Assembly (NCBI GenBank): GCA_934661105.1 | Contig: CAKUIV010000008.1 | Location: forward strand, 1 to 28,504 | DNA from: an uncultured Ellagibacter sp. | GTDB lineage: Bacteria > Actinomycetota > Coriobacteriia > Coriobacteriales > Eggerthellaceae | Direction: 5' to 3' | DNA: 28,504 bases | Shown: piece after piece, positions 9,896-17,943 of the stretch | Numbering within the stretch: the first letter of the stretch is position 1 | How the letters are laid out: every line of letters begins with the position of its first letter | Notes under the pieces: model-generated | The model's database searches: none | What the model was told of the DNA's origin: nothing | The model's input: the letters and a program-made list of their open reading frames with translations, nothing else | Program-made: the position numbers and the translations under genes

Positions 9896-11998
9896 TTACT
9901 TATGCGCCTTCTTCGACACAAGGCCGAAGTCCGCAACGTCCTCGAAGACGCCGACGAAGCGGTTGAGCAGGCGCAGGCGGTTATCGCGGAGCTTCTCGTT
10001 CTCGTCCATGACCATGACGTCGTCGAAGAACGCGTCGATGGGCTCTTTCAGGGCCGCAAGCGCGGCGCACGCGGCATCGAAGTCCTTGGCCGCAAGCGCG
10101 GCGGAAACCTTTTCCTCCCCCGCCTCGCACGCGGAAAGCAAAGCGCTCTCGGCATCGCCGAGCAGCGAGGCGTCGACCTCGTCGCCAAGGCTTTCGTCGG
10201 CGAGGTTGTGAGCGCGGGCAAAGGCACCGGCGAGGGCCTCGAAGACCTCGGGCTCTTCGGCACGAGCGGTGTCGAGCGCGCGGGCGCGGGCGATGAACTC
10301 GGCCGGGTCGATCACGCCCACGGACGACACGGCGTCGATCGAGTCGAGGCGAATGCCCTCGTCTTTCGCGATCGTCTTCAAGCGGCCTGCGAAGAACTGC
10401 TCGATTTTGGACGCGACCTCGTCGCGGTCGAATTCAAGCCCCTGTTCGGCGTAGGACGAAAGCGACGCCGCGATAAGGTCCTTCAACCCAACCGAAGGCA
10501 GCGTACGCAACATGGCGATGATGCCGATGGCCGCACGGCGAACGGCGTAAGGGTCGGACGAGCCCGTCGGCGGCTCGTCGATGGCGAAGATGCCGCAGCA
10601 GGTATCGAGCTTGTCGGCGATCGCGACGCACTTGCCGCAGGTGCCGGAGGGCAGCTCGTCGCCGGCGAAGCGCGGACGGTAATGCTCGCGGATGGCGGCG
10701 CAGACCTCGAGATCCTCACCCGCGGCCTCGGCGTAGTAGCCACCCATGACGCCCTGCTGGTTGGTGAACTCGACGACGGCCTGGGACACGAGGTCGGCCT
10801 TGGCGAGATGCGCGGCGCGAACCGCGTTCGCGACGCCCGACTCGCTCTCGCCCGCGGCCTTCGCGCACACGCCGGCGAGCTTTTCCATACGCTCGACCTT
10901 CTGCAGGGTCGTGCCGAGCTTTTCCTGGAACGTGACGATGCCGAGACGTTGGACGAAATCCTCCATCGGGCGCTTCAGGTCCTCTTCGAAGAAGAACTTC
11001 GCGTCGTCGAGACGCGGGCGGACGACGCGTTCGTTGCCGGAAACGACCGTGTCGGAAACTTTCGGGTCGGCGTTGGAGACGATCACGAACTCGCGGGTGA
11101 GCTTGCCTTGCGCATCGAAGATCGGGAAGTAGCGTTGGTTGGAGAGCATCGATTCGCAGATGATTTCCTGCGGAACGCGGAGGAACTCCTCGTCGAATTC
11201 TCCCACGAGGACGGTCGGCCACTCGCAGAGGTTCACGACCTCGTCGAAGATGCGCTTGGGCGTGTCGACGTGCGAGCCGGGACGCGCGGCCTCGATGGCA
11301 GCGATGCCCTCGCGGATGGCCGCCTCGCGCGCGTCTGCGCCGAGCACGTAGGCGCCCTTGAGCACGTCCTCGTACGCGGCGGGCTCGGCAACAGCATGCT
11401 CGCCGGGAGCAAGGACGCGATGCCCGCGCGTGGTGTTGCCGCTCGTCACGTCGGCGTAGGTCACTGGCACGACCTCGGAGCCGAGAAGCGCGCAGATCCA
11501 GCGGATCGGGCGCACGAAGGTCTCGTGCTCGCAGCCCCAGCGCTGGGAGCGGTAGTTCGGCCACTCGATGGCGGCGATGACATCGTGGCCCAACTTCGAG
11601 AGGATGGGCATCGCAGGTTCGGAGGGCACGTTCTTCTCGGCGAAGACGTACTCGTTGCCGTCCTCGTCCACCTTACGGGTAAGATCCGCGGCGTCGATGC
11701 CGCATTTGCGGGCGAAGCCTGCGGCCGCCTTGGTCGGGTTGCCGTCGGCGTCGAAGGCGATCTGCGCCTTGGGACCGCGCTTGACCTCATGGACGGCCTC
11801 GGTGGCGCACGCGACGTCGGCGACGATCGCAGCCAAACGGCGCGGCGAAGAAACGACGCAGACCTCGCCATGGGCGAGCCCGGCCTCGTCGAGCATCTTC
11901 ACGACGAGCTTGGGAAGCTGCTTGGACGCATTGATGAGAGGCGCCGAAGGCATTTCCTCGGTGCCGATTTCAAGCAGGAAGTCCTTTGTTTCTGCCAT
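9896..11998 (-). CDS. glyS: Glycyl-tRNA synthetase beta subunit
   Basis: Beta chain of the alpha2-beta2 bacterial GlyRS, contributing tRNA recognition and the anticodon-binding domain. 700 residues, close to the family norm. The N-terminus FLLEIGTEEMPSAPL is diagnostic, followed by VSSPRRLAAIV near residue 50, GPKAQIAFD near residue 75 and the HD-like core with FFFEEDLKRPMEDF near residue 330. The C-terminal part has FFDDVMVMDENEKLRDNRL followed by the terminal LLNRFVGVFEDVADF, as in other GlyS. Its ATG follows the glyQ TAA with no intervening base, so the two chains are translationally coupled. Confidence 0.97.
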   Translation of the reverse strand: MAETKDFLLEIGTEEMPSAPLINASKQLPKLVVKMLDEAGLAHGEVCVVSSPRRLAAIVADVACATEAVHEVKRGPKAQIAFDADGNPTKAAAGFARKCGIDAADLTRKVDEDGNEYVFAEKNVPSEPAMPILSKLGHDVIAAIEWPNYRSQRWGCEHETFVRPIRWICALLGSEVVPVTYADVTSGNTTRGHRVLAPGEHAVAEPAAYEDVLKGAYVLGADAREAAIREGIAAIEAARPGSHVDTPKRIFDEVVNLCEWPTVLVGEFDEEFLRVPQEIICESMLSNQRYFPIFDAQGKLTREFVIVSNADPKVSDTVVSGNERVVRPRLDDAKFFFEEDLKRPMEDFVQRLGIVTFQEKLGTTLQKVERMEKLAGVCAKAAGESESGVANAVRAAHLAKADLVSQAVVEFTNQQGVMGGYYAEAAGEDLEVCAAIREHYRPRFAGDELPSGTCGKCVAIADKLDTCCGIFAIDEPPTGSSDPYAVRRAAIGIIAMLRTLPSVGLKDLIAASLSSYAEQGLEFDRDEVASKIEQFFAGRLKTIAKDEGIRLDSIDAVSSVGVIDPAEFIARARALDTARAEEPEVFEALAGAFARAHNLADESLGDEVDASLLGDAESALLSACEAGEEKVSAALAAKDFDAACAALAALKEPIDAFFDDVMVMDENEKLRDNRLRLLNRFVGVFEDVADFGLVSKKAHK

Positions 11999-12940
11999 TT
12001 AAGCCACCTCGCCCTTCGTGGAGTACGTGTCTTTCTTGCCCGCGACCTCCGCGAGATAGCTTTCGCAGCAGGCCTTGGCGACGGCGCGGACGCGCAGAAT
12101 GTAGTTGGCGCGCTCGGTCGCCGAGATGGCGCCGCGAGCGTCGAGGATATTGAAGGCATGGCTGCACTTCATGACGCAGTCGTAAGCCGGCAGAGGCAGT
12201 TTGCGCTCAAGGCAGGCGTGGCACTCGGCCTCGTATTCGTCGAACTTGCGGCGCATCATGTCGACGTCGGCGACCTCGAAGTTGTAGGCCGAGAACTCGA
12301 CCTCGTTCTCGTGGAAAACGTCACCATAGGTCATGGGCGTGCCGTCGGGCAGGTAGGACCAGACGAGGTCGTAGACGGAGTCGACGCCCTGCACGTACAT
12401 AGCGATGCGCTCGAGGCCGTAGGTGATCTCAACGGGAACCGGGTCGACCTCGATGCCGCCGACCTGCTGGAAATAGGTGTACTGCGTAACCTCCATGCCG
12501 TCCATCCAGACTTCCCAGCCAAGCCCCCAGGCACCGAGCGTCGGGCTTTCCCAGTCATCCTCGACGAAGCGGACGTCGTGCTCCGCAGGGTCGAGGCCGA
12601 TGGCCTTGAGCGAGCCCAGGTAAAGGTCCTGCGAATCGACCGGGCAGGGCTTCAAGATGACCTGGAACTGGTAGTAATGCTGCATGCGATTGGGGTTCTC
12701 ACCGTAACGGCCGTCAGCGGGACGGCGGCACGGCTGCGGGTAGCAGGTGCGCCAAGCGTTCGGCCCGAGGCTGCGAAGCGTGGTCGCGGTATGGAACGTG
12801 CCCGCGCCCACCTCGCTGTCGTAGGGCTGCATAACGACGCATCCCTGTTCGGCCCAATAGCGCTGCAGGGTCATGATGATGTCCTGGAACGTCGGCGCGT
12901 CCGCCGCGCGCGTGGCGGCATGCACAGGTTCGGTTGCCAT
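11999..12940 (-). CDS. glyQ: Glycyl-tRNA synthetase alpha subunit
   Basis: Catalytic class II alpha chain of alpha2-beta2 GlyRS, forming glycyl-adenylate and charging tRNA-Gly together with GlyS. 313 residues. Recognisable stretches are TFQDIIMTLQRYWAEQGCVV near residue 17, QPYDSEVGAGTFHTATTLRS, RPADGRYGENPNRMQHYYQF and the later YGLERIAMYVQGVDSVYDL. AAGGAG lies 4-5 nt before the ATG. I looked for a T-box leader in the 65-bp gap upstream and saw none. It heads the glyQ-glyS-ppsR-ppdK run. Confidence 0.97.
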   Translation of the reverse strand: MATEPVHAATRAADAPTFQDIIMTLQRYWAEQGCVVMQPYDSEVGAGTFHTATTLRSLGPNAWRTCYPQPCRRPADGRYGENPNRMQHYYQFQVILKPCPVDSQDLYLGSLKAIGLDPAEHDVRFVEDDWESPTLGAWGLGWEVWMDGMEVTQYTYFQQVGGIEVDPVPVEITYGLERIAMYVQGVDSVYDLVWSYLPDGTPMTYGDVFHENEVEFSAYNFEVADVDMMRRKFDEYEAECHACLERKLPLPAYDCVMKCSHAFNILDARGAISATERANYILRVRAVAKACCESYLAEVAGKKDTYSTKGEVA

Positions 12941-13005
12941 ATCTCTCCTTTTCGTCTGCCAAGCCCCGGGAACCGCGTTCGCCAGAGGCCCTGTTGATTA
13001 GTGAA

Positions 13006-13575
13006 CTACGATAACAGACCGATATGGTTGATCGGCCAGTAGGTGAAAACGGCGTGCCCGGTCACCGTCGAGGCGTCGACCGCCCCGAAGTAACGGGAAT
13101 CCTGGGAATTCGTTCGGTTATCGCCCATCACCCATAAGCACCCTTGCGGCACCGTGTACGGGTAGCTTATGGACACGGCGGTTTTTTGGAAGGGCTCGGA
13201 AACCTTGCCTTCGGTGTAGGGCTCGTCGAGCGCGACGCTGTCGACGACCACCTTGCCGTCGACGAGGTCGACCGTCTGGCCACCCGTGGCGATGACGCGT
13301 TTGATGAGCGTGCGCCCTGAGACAAGCGGGTCTTCGAAGGTTACGATGTCGCCCTGCTTGGGATCGCCCGAATAATAGGAAACCTTCTCGGAGAAGACGA
13401 GGTCTCCGGTCATGATGGTGTCTTCCATGGACCCAGAGGGGATCTCGTAAGCCGAGAAGACGAAGGTCCTCAATCCGAACGAGATGGCGAGCACCGCGAC
13501 GACCATGACGACGAGGCTCGCAACGGTGCGAAGGGTCTTGGAACCTTGGCGTTCGGCATGCTGACCGGAAAACAT
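13006..13575 (-). CDS. lepB: Signal peptidase I
   Basis: Membrane-anchored serine protease that removes signal peptides from Sec and Tat substrates. 189 residues, the short Gram-positive/actinobacterial form. A single N-terminal membrane anchor covers roughly 17-40 (TVASLVVMVVAVLAISFGL). Box B IPSGSMEDTI gives nucleophile S49; box D RTLIKRVIATGG gives the general base K92; box E GDNRTNSQDSR is intact near residue 152. The start ATG at 13575 has only a weak Shine-Dalgarno (GAGAG). In many genomes lepB sits beside rplS and rnhB; here it lies directly after trmD, with glyQ downstream. Confidence 0.96.
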   Translation of the reverse strand: MFSGQHAERQGSKTLRTVASLVVMVVAVLAISFGLRTFVFSAYEIPSGSMEDTIMTGDLVFSEKVSYYSGDPKQGDIVTFEDPLVSGRTLIKRVIATGGQTVDLVDGKVVVDSVALDEPYTEGKVSEPFQKTAVSISYPYTVPQGCLWVMGDNRTNSQDSRYFGAVDASTVTGHAVFTYWPINHIGLLS

Positions 13576-13668
13576 GTGGGGCTCTCGTCCTTTCGAATGC
13601 GACGCGTGCGATCGCGCACGTCGAGGCTTTTCGTGACAGTGACAAACGAGAATGATACCGCGCTTCCC

Positions 13669-14445
13669 CTACCGCTCGAGCTCGAGGCCCAAACTCTGCA
13701 GAAAATCCCTCTCAGCGGGCGAAAGCTCGACGTCGGAAAGCAGGTCGGGGCGCAGGCGAGCCGTGCGCTCGAGGCTCTGCTCGCGTCGCCACGCGGCAAC
13801 TTTTCCGTGGTCGCCCGACAGAAGAACGGCCGGCACCTCCATGCCGCGGAAGCTTGCAGGGCGTGTGTACTGGGGATATTCGAGCAGCCCATCGGAGAAG
13901 CTTTCGGTCTGGGCGCCCTCCTCGGCGCCGAGAACGCCGGGGAGCTTGCGCACCACGGCGTCGATGACGACCATGGAAGCGAGCTCGCCGCTCGTAAGGA
14001 CGTAGTCGCCGAGCGAGATGACCTCGTCGGCCAAGGCGTAGGCACGCTCGTCGATTCCCTCGTAGTGCCCGCACACGAACAGAAGGCGCTCCTGTTCGGC
14101 GAGCTTGAGCGCGCAGGCGTCGTCGAAGCGCCGCCCCTGGGGCGCGAGGAAGATGGTGTGGGGAGCCGGCAGGCAGGCGGGCCCTTCCCCCGTCGAGGCG
14201 CTCGCATCCGCAGGGCGCGCGCAGATGTCGTCGTAGGCTTCGAAGAGCGGCTCGCACTTCATGACGAGACCGGCTCCCCCGCCATAGGGGTCGTCATCAG
14301 TCGTGCGATGACGGTCGTGCGTCCATTCTCGCAGATCGTACGCGTGAAAATCGAGAATCCCCTTCTCCTGCGCGATGCGCATCATGGACGTCCCCATAAC
14401 AGAGTCGTACATATGGGGAAACGTCGAAAGCGTCTCGATGATCAC
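13669..14445 (-). CDS. trmD: tRNA (guanine-N1-)-methyltransferase (m1G37)
   Basis: SPOUT-class methyltransferase that makes m1G37 next to the anticodon and prevents +1 frameshifting. 258 residues. Visible pieces are the N-terminal ETLSTFPHMY, DDDPYGGGAGLVMKCEPLFEA, the knotted SAM site LFVCGHYEGIDERAYALADE and ISLGDYVLTSGELA, and the interdomain YTRPASFRGMEVPAVLLSGDH. A hydrophilic insert of about 15 residues (near 78-93, ARPADASASTGEGPACLP) precedes the TIFLAPQGRRFD strand and is longer than in typical TrmD. GAAGGGA precedes the ATG. It lies about 70 bases after rimM with a terminator between, unlike the usual overlapping rimM-trmD arrangement. Confidence 0.97.
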   Translation of the reverse strand: MIIETLSTFPHMYDSVMGTSMMRIAQEKGILDFHAYDLREWTHDRHRTTDDDPYGGGAGLVMKCEPLFEAYDDICARPADASASTGEGPACLPAPHTIFLAPQGRRFDDACALKLAEQERLLFVCGHYEGIDERAYALADEVISLGDYVLTSGELASMVVIDAVVRKLPGVLGAEEGAQTESFSDGLLEYPQYTRPASFRGMEVPAVLLSGDHGKVAAWRREQSLERTARLRPDLLSDVELSPAERDFLQSLGLELER

Positions 14446-14474
14446 AGGGAATCCCTTCGTTCGCGAAACACATG

Positions 14475-14509
14475 AAAAAGCGCGCCCGGAGCACAGCCCC
14501 GAGACGCGC
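14475..14509 (-). terminator. Intrinsic terminator between rimM and trmD
   Basis: The minus-strand RNA forms GCGCGUCU with GGGCGCGC (G-U pairs included) and continues straight into TTTTT (14479-14475). It begins 8 bases after the rimM stop and ends about 30 nt before the trmD ATG. Confidence 0.7.
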
Positions 14510-14516
14510 GAAGAAA

Positions 14517-15053
14517 TTACAGGCTTAAAAGCCCTGCAGGGACGTCGACGTCGATGCGGCAGGCTTCCTCGTCGATGCGCACGAGGAACTCGTCGACAAG
14601 CGGGATGAGAAGCGGATGCCCCTCGTCGCCGTCCGCGCGCGCAACGACGAGCAGGCTTTGACCGGGGTTGTCGTCGACGCGCAAAAGCGTACCGAGAAGA
14701 CCCGCTTTCGCGTCATGGACCTCCCAGCCAAGCGTCGCGTCGGAATGCGCCGCCGCCTGCGCGCGGGCGAGTTCGGGCAAATCGGCTCGCTTCATGAGCA
14801 CATGGCAGCCAACGAGCGCCTTCGCGGTGTCGATGTCTTCGACGCCCGAGAACCACACGACGGCCGAAGCGTCGTCGCGCGGACGGATTCCTTCCACCTG
14901 CGCACGACGAGGCCTATCGAGCACCGGAGGCACGAAAGCGACCTCGGCCCCTTCCTCGAGCAAAAAAGGAAGGCCCGACGCGCTGCGCACGACGAGCCCT
15001 CCATCTAGATTCTTCGCAGTCGCCAACCAGGCGACATCAGCCCATTCGCGCAT
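14517..15053 (-). CDS. rimM: 16S rRNA processing protein RimM
   Basis: Assembly factor for the 30S head that binds ribosomal protein S19. 178 residues. The N-terminal RimM domain runs to about residue 100: it starts WLATAKNLDGGLVVR, a diverged form of the usual G-x-I-x-x-x-H-G-L-x-G motif, and contains FSGVEDIDTAKALVGCHVLM near residue 70. The C-terminal PRC-barrel part contains GWEVHDAKAGLLGTLLRVDD and HPLLIPLVDEFLVRIDEE. Identification rests on these together with its position between khpA and trmD. The khpA stop and rimM ATG are fused as TAGATG, so translation is coupled. Confidence 0.92.
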   Translation of the reverse strand: MREWADVAWLATAKNLDGGLVVRSASGLPFLLEEGAEVAFVPPVLDRPRRAQVEGIRPRDDASAVVWFSGVEDIDTAKALVGCHVLMKRADLPELARAQAAAHSDATLGWEVHDAKAGLLGTLLRVDDNPGQSLLVVARADGDEGHPLLIPLVDEFLVRIDEEACRIDVDVPAGLLSL

Positions 15054-15308
15054 CTATTCGACAAGCTCCACATCAACTGGAACGTCCGAATGCGATGCGG
15101 CCGCGCGCGCAAGCGTGCGAATAGCCTTGATGACACGGCCCTGGCGGCCAATGACCTTACCGGCGTCTTCTTCGTTCACGCGAATCTCGACGAGGATGGA
15201 GCCTTCTTCAGTCTCGCTTCCCGTGATATCGAGGTCTTCTTCGTGGTCCACCAAAGGACGCACGATCGCGTCAACCAAGCCGACGAGGTCTTCCGTCTGC
15301 TCAGACAT
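15054..15308 (-). CDS. khpA: KH-domain RNA-binding protein KhpA
   Basis: Small RNA-binding protein; in Gram-positives KhpA pairs with KhpB/Jag and affects division and cell-wall gene expression. 84 residues, essentially one KH domain. The GxxG loop is in EDAGKVIGRQGRVIKAIRTL (about 47-66), preceded by SILVEIRVNEED. It begins 5 bases after rpsP and ends directly against rimM, in the classic rpsP-khpA-rimM order. It has only a weak Shine-Dalgarno, consistent with coupling to rpsP translation. No khpB is in this window. Confidence 0.95.
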   Translation of the reverse strand: MSEQTEDLVGLVDAIVRPLVDHEEDLDITGSETEEGSILVEIRVNEEDAGKVIGRQGRVIKAIRTLARAAASHSDVPVDVELVE

Positions 15309-15313
15309 GCCGT

Positions 15314-15559
15314 TTACGCTTCCTTGCGAGCGGTTTCGAGAAGACGAGCGACGGTGTCAGTCGGCTGCGCGCCGTTGGCGATCCACTTGTCGACCTTCTC
15401 AAGATCGAATTTGATCATCGACGGGTCGACGCAGGGATTGTAGCGACCGACTTCTTCGATGAACTTGCCGTCGCGCGGAGAGCGGGAATCGGCAACGACG
15501 ATGCGGTAGTACGGGCGCTTCTTCGCGCCGTGACGAGCCAGGCGAATTTTGACTGCCAT
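15314..15559 (-). CDS. rpsP: 30S ribosomal protein S16
   Basis: Small-subunit ribosomal protein needed for 30S body assembly. 81 residues when started at ATG 15559, giving the invariant MAVKIRLARHGAKKRPYYRI. The open frame could add 10 residues from 15589, but AAAGGAG lies 9 nt before 15559 and the conserved N-terminus starts there. RDGKFIEEVGRYNP and AQPTDTVARLL are further family marks. It heads the rpsP-khpA-rimM transcript from its own promoter (15639-15667), whose leader of about 75 nt contains a small hairpin at 15602-15618. Confidence 0.97.
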   Translation of the reverse strand: MAVKIRLARHGAKKRPYYRIVVADSRSPRDGKFIEEVGRYNPCVDPSMIKFDLEKVDKWIANGAQPTDTVARLLETARKEA

Positions 15560-15601
15560 GAAGTTGAACTCCTTTATTTCTAAACTCACATCTCGGTTTT
15601 A

Positions 15602-15618
15602 CGAGGGCAAACGCCTCG
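15602..15618 (-). other. Leader hairpin upstream of rpsP
   Basis: CGAGG and CCTCG arms flank GCAAACG (plus-strand reading) in the 5' leader, between the rpsP promoter and its Shine-Dalgarno. It might be a regulatory leader element; the stem is short and could be coincidental. Confidence 0.3.
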
Positions 15619-15638
15619 GGAAAACACAGCGATTGCTT

Positions 15639-15667
15639 ATTCTACTGGAAATATCGAAAAATAGCAA
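15639..15667 (-). promoter_or_regulatory. Sigma-70-type promoter of rpsP
   Basis: On the minus strand: -35 TTGCTA (15662-15667), 17-bp spacer, -10 TAGAAT (15639-15644), about 80 nt before the rpsP ATG. It sits in an AT-rich pocket just after the flavodoxin stop. Confidence 0.72.
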
Positions 15668-15703
15668 GTTCACGTGCATGAAGCGTTCACAAACGGCGGG
15701 CGG

Positions 15704-16249
15704 CTATTCCCCGAGGCTCGCACCGAGCTCACGCGCCCGCTCAAGTCCCGGATTGCCCGCGATCGCGCCCTTGTCGAACACCGCGTTCACCACGACCTCG
15801 CCGATGCTTTCCTGATGCGTGTAGGCGTTCGAGCGCTTGTAGGTGTCGAGCAGGGAATCGGCGGCAGTGATATCCTTGTCCTCCAGACAGAGCAGAAGCC
15901 CCACGCGCGGGATGTCGAACGACTTGGCGATGCCGCAGAACATGCGGTCCTGGAAAGCCTTGAGCTGCGCGGGGTAGGTGAAGCAGTACAGCGGCGTCGC
16001 GTACACGAGCACGTCGGCCCAGTGGAGATCGGGATAGAACTTCTGCATGTCGTCTTTCTGAACGCACTCCCCTTCATGAGAGAAGCAGTAGTTGCAGCCG
16101 AGGCACCCCGCGATCTTGGCGCGCCCCGCGTCGATGCGGCGAACCTCGCAGCCCGCCGACTCCGCGCCCTCGATGAACGCGTCCGCGAGCATGTCGGAGT
16201 TCCCGTTCACGCGCGGGCTTCCCGTTACCACCACGATTTTGCAAGCCAT
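15704..16249 (-). CDS. Flavodoxin-family NAD(P)H-dependent oxidoreductase with four-cysteine motif
   Basis: Predicted cytosolic FMN-binding redox protein of the WrbA/iron-sulfur-flavoprotein type; its electron partner is unknown. 181 residues. The N-terminal KIVVVTGSPRVNGNSDMLAD (4-23) is the FMN phosphate-binding strand-loop. C49, C52, C55 and C62 form C-x2-C-x2-C-x6-C, resembling the compact cluster-binding motif of archaeal/anaerobe iron-sulfur flavoproteins. ADVLVYATPLYCFTYPAQLK (about 79-98) is the second FMN loop. Start ATG 16249 has AGGA 7 nt upstream; 21 upstream codons in frame are arginine-rich and rejected. It interrupts the usual ffh-rpsP neighbourhood. Whether it holds an Fe-S cluster is inference. 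Confidence 0.85.
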   Translation of the reverse strand: MACKIVVVTGSPRVNGNSDMLADAFIEGAESAGCEVRRIDAGRAKIAGCLGCNYCFSHEGECVQKDDMQKFYPDLHWADVLVYATPLYCFTYPAQLKAFQDRMFCGIAKSFDIPRVGLLLCLEDKDITAADSLLDTYKRSNAYTHQESIGEVVVNAVFDKGAIAGNPGLERARELGASLGE

Positions 16250-16273
16250 TTTGAATCCTCCCCTTCTTCGGTG

Positions 16274-16308
16274 CGCGTGCGCCCGACCCTCTCCGCCGGA
16301 CGCACGCG
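16274..16308. other. Strong 12-bp hairpin between the flavodoxin gene and ffh
   Basis: CGCGTGCGCCCG (16274-16285) pairs with CGGACGCACGCG (16297-16308) with one G-U, around an 11-nt loop. It lies upstream of the flavodoxin start and 7 bases after the ffh stop. Neither strand has a U-run, so it is an mRNA-stabilising or processing element or an imperfect terminator rather than a canonical one. Confidence 0.5.
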
Positions 16309-16314
16309 ACAATG

Positions 16315-17724
16315 TTATGTCTCGCTCTCTTCGAGCATGGCCTGAACTTTCTTGATATCGGACATGCTCATGCCGCCCGGCATGCCGGGGAAACGACGAC
16401 GACGCTTGCCCTTCTTGCCTTTACCCGAAAGCTCCGCTTCCGTTGGCATCATCTTACGCATCATCTTTTTGGTCTCGTTGAACTTCTTGATGAGTTGGTT
16501 CACTTCGGTGACCGAAACCCCGGCGCCGGCCGCGATGCGCGCGCGACGGCTGCCGTTCAAGACCTCCGGCTTCGAGCGCTCTTCCTTCGTCATCGAGTTG
16601 ATGATGACCTCCATGCGGTCGAGCGCGCCCTCGTCGACTTGGCCCGATCCGAGCGCCTTGTCGCCGCCGGGAAGGGCGGACACGAGCTTGGCGATACCGC
16701 CCATCTTGCGAATCTGGCGGTTCATGTCTATGAAGTCGTTGAGCGTGATCTGCGACTTGGCGATGCGTTTTGCCGTTTCAGCCTCTTCGGCTTCCTGTTG
16801 GACCTTCACGGCGCTCTCGATAAGGCTGACCATGTCGCCCATGCCGAGGATGCGCTTCGCGATGCGATCGGGATGGAATTCCTCGAGCGAGTCGGGTTTC
16901 TCGCCGGCGCTCACGAACTTGATGGGCTTGCCGGTGACCTGCTTGATGGAAAGCGCGCCGCCGCCGCGGGCGTCGCCGTCCATCTTGGACATGATGACGC
17001 CGTCGAAATCGACGCGTTCCGCGAAAGCGGAGGCTACATTCACGACGTCTTGGCCCGTCATCGCGTCGACGACCATGAGAATCTGATCGGGCTTGACCGC
17101 ACGCTTGATGGCTTCGGCTTCCTCCATCATGTCCTCGTCGACGTGGAGACGACCCGCGGTATCGACGATGACGACGTCGCGCAGGTGGTCGATGGCGTCC
17201 TGCACGCCTTCCTTGGCGATGGCGACCGGGTCTTTGCCCTCGCCGCGATAGACGCGCACGCCCATCTCGTCGCCGAGCGTTTGGAGCTGGTCGGCTGCGG
17301 CGGGACGGTACACGTCGCATGCGACGAGCAACGGAGAGTGGTTTTCCTGTTTTAGGCGATATGCGAGCTTGGCCGCGGCGGTCGTCTTGCCCGAGCCTTG
17401 AAGGCCGACGAGCATGATGACGTTGGGGATGCGACTCGACAGAACGAGTTTCGAATCGGTGCGCCCGAGCAGCTCGGTCAACTCGTCGAGCACGATCTTC
17501 ACGACGTTTTGCGCCGGCGTGAGCGAGTCGAGGACCTCGGCGGTGAGGCAGCGCTCCTTGGTGCGAGCGCAGAATTGCTTCACAACCTTGAAGTTGACGT
17601 CCGCTTCCAAAAGCGCGAGGCGGATCTCGCGCATGGCGGAATTGATGTCGTCTTCGGTAAGGCGGCCTTTGCCGCGCAAGCCGGAGAAGATGTTCTGCAA
17701 GCGCTCGGACAAGCTTTCGAGCAT
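16315..17724 (-). CDS. ffh: Signal recognition particle protein Ffh (SRP54)
   Basis: GTPase that binds signal sequences with the SRP RNA and delivers ribosomes to FtsY. 469 residues. N domain (LSERLQNIFSGLRGKGRL at the start), then the G domain: P-loop VGLQGSGKTTAAAKLA near residue 107, ACDVYRPAAADQLQ, DTAGRLHVDEDMM and SKMDGDARGGGALSI. The methionine-rich M domain has EVLNGSRRARIAAGAGVSVTEVNQLIKKF, then KKMMRKMM and a basic KGKKGKRRRRFPGMPGG tail. It has a -10 TATAAT upstream (17774-17779). No ylxM-like gene or SRP RNA gene is seen next to it. Confidence 0.97.
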   Translation of the reverse strand: MLESLSERLQNIFSGLRGKGRLTEDDINSAMREIRLALLEADVNFKVVKQFCARTKERCLTAEVLDSLTPAQNVVKIVLDELTELLGRTDSKLVLSSRIPNVIMLVGLQGSGKTTAAAKLAYRLKQENHSPLLVACDVYRPAAADQLQTLGDEMGVRVYRGEGKDPVAIAKEGVQDAIDHLRDVVIVDTAGRLHVDEDMMEEAEAIKRAVKPDQILMVVDAMTGQDVVNVASAFAERVDFDGVIMSKMDGDARGGGALSIKQVTGKPIKFVSAGEKPDSLEEFHPDRIAKRILGMGDMVSLIESAVKVQQEAEEAETAKRIAKSQITLNDFIDMNRQIRKMGGIAKLVSALPGGDKALGSGQVDEGALDRMEVIINSMTKEERSKPEVLNGSRRARIAAGAGVSVTEVNQLIKKFNETKKMMRKMMPTEAELSGKGKKGKRRRRFPGMPGGMSMSDIKKVQAMLEESET

Positions 17725-17773
17725 GGAAACCTCCGAATGATGACTCGAGGAATGAAACGTTCGTAACCCGATG

Positions 17774-17803
17774 ATTATACGCCACGCCGAACGCTTGGTG
17801 GAA
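17774..17803 (-). promoter_or_regulatory. Probable ffh promoter
   Basis: Perfect -10 TATAAT (17774-17779) on the minus strand, about 50 nt before the ffh ATG. The -35 is poor (TTCCAC at 18-bp spacing), so the promoter may need an activator or depend on the -10 context. Confidence 0.5.
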
Positions 17804-17887
17804 AAGTCGATTCAACGGAGAGCGGGATTGCACCAAAAACCTGGATACGGGGAGGATGGGGCATGCCCCGCGCATCGCCGCAGAAAA

Positions 17888-17915
17888 GGAAAAGGAGCCT
17901 AAAGGCTCCTTTTCC
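17888..17915. terminator. Bidirectional-looking intrinsic terminator after the zinc-ribbon gene
   Basis: A perfect 12-bp stem, GGAAAAGGAGCC with GGCTCCTTTTCC, around TAAA. It starts 29 bases after the zinc-ribbon gene stop on the minus strand. The A and T tracts within the arms give a U-run on either strand, so it could stop transcription both ways. Confidence 0.85.
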
Positions 17916-17943
17916 TAATATGGTGTCACGCACATGGAAACGA

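Noticed and set aside
12941..13005. T-box leader before glyQ (also checked before valS and asnS)
   Set aside because: No TGGNACC-type T-box or specifier-stem structure is visible, and the gaps are too short (65, 107 and about 84 bases).
13604..13619. CGTGCG-ATCG-CGCACG inverted repeat between trmD and lepB
   Set aside because: Short arms in very GC-rich sequence, no U-run and no overlap with a readable promoter, so it may be chance.
17725..17943. SRP (4.5S) RNA gene beside ffh
   Set aside because: I looked for the GGAA-tetraloop/GCAG core of SRP RNA and found only the promoter and a terminator hairpin.
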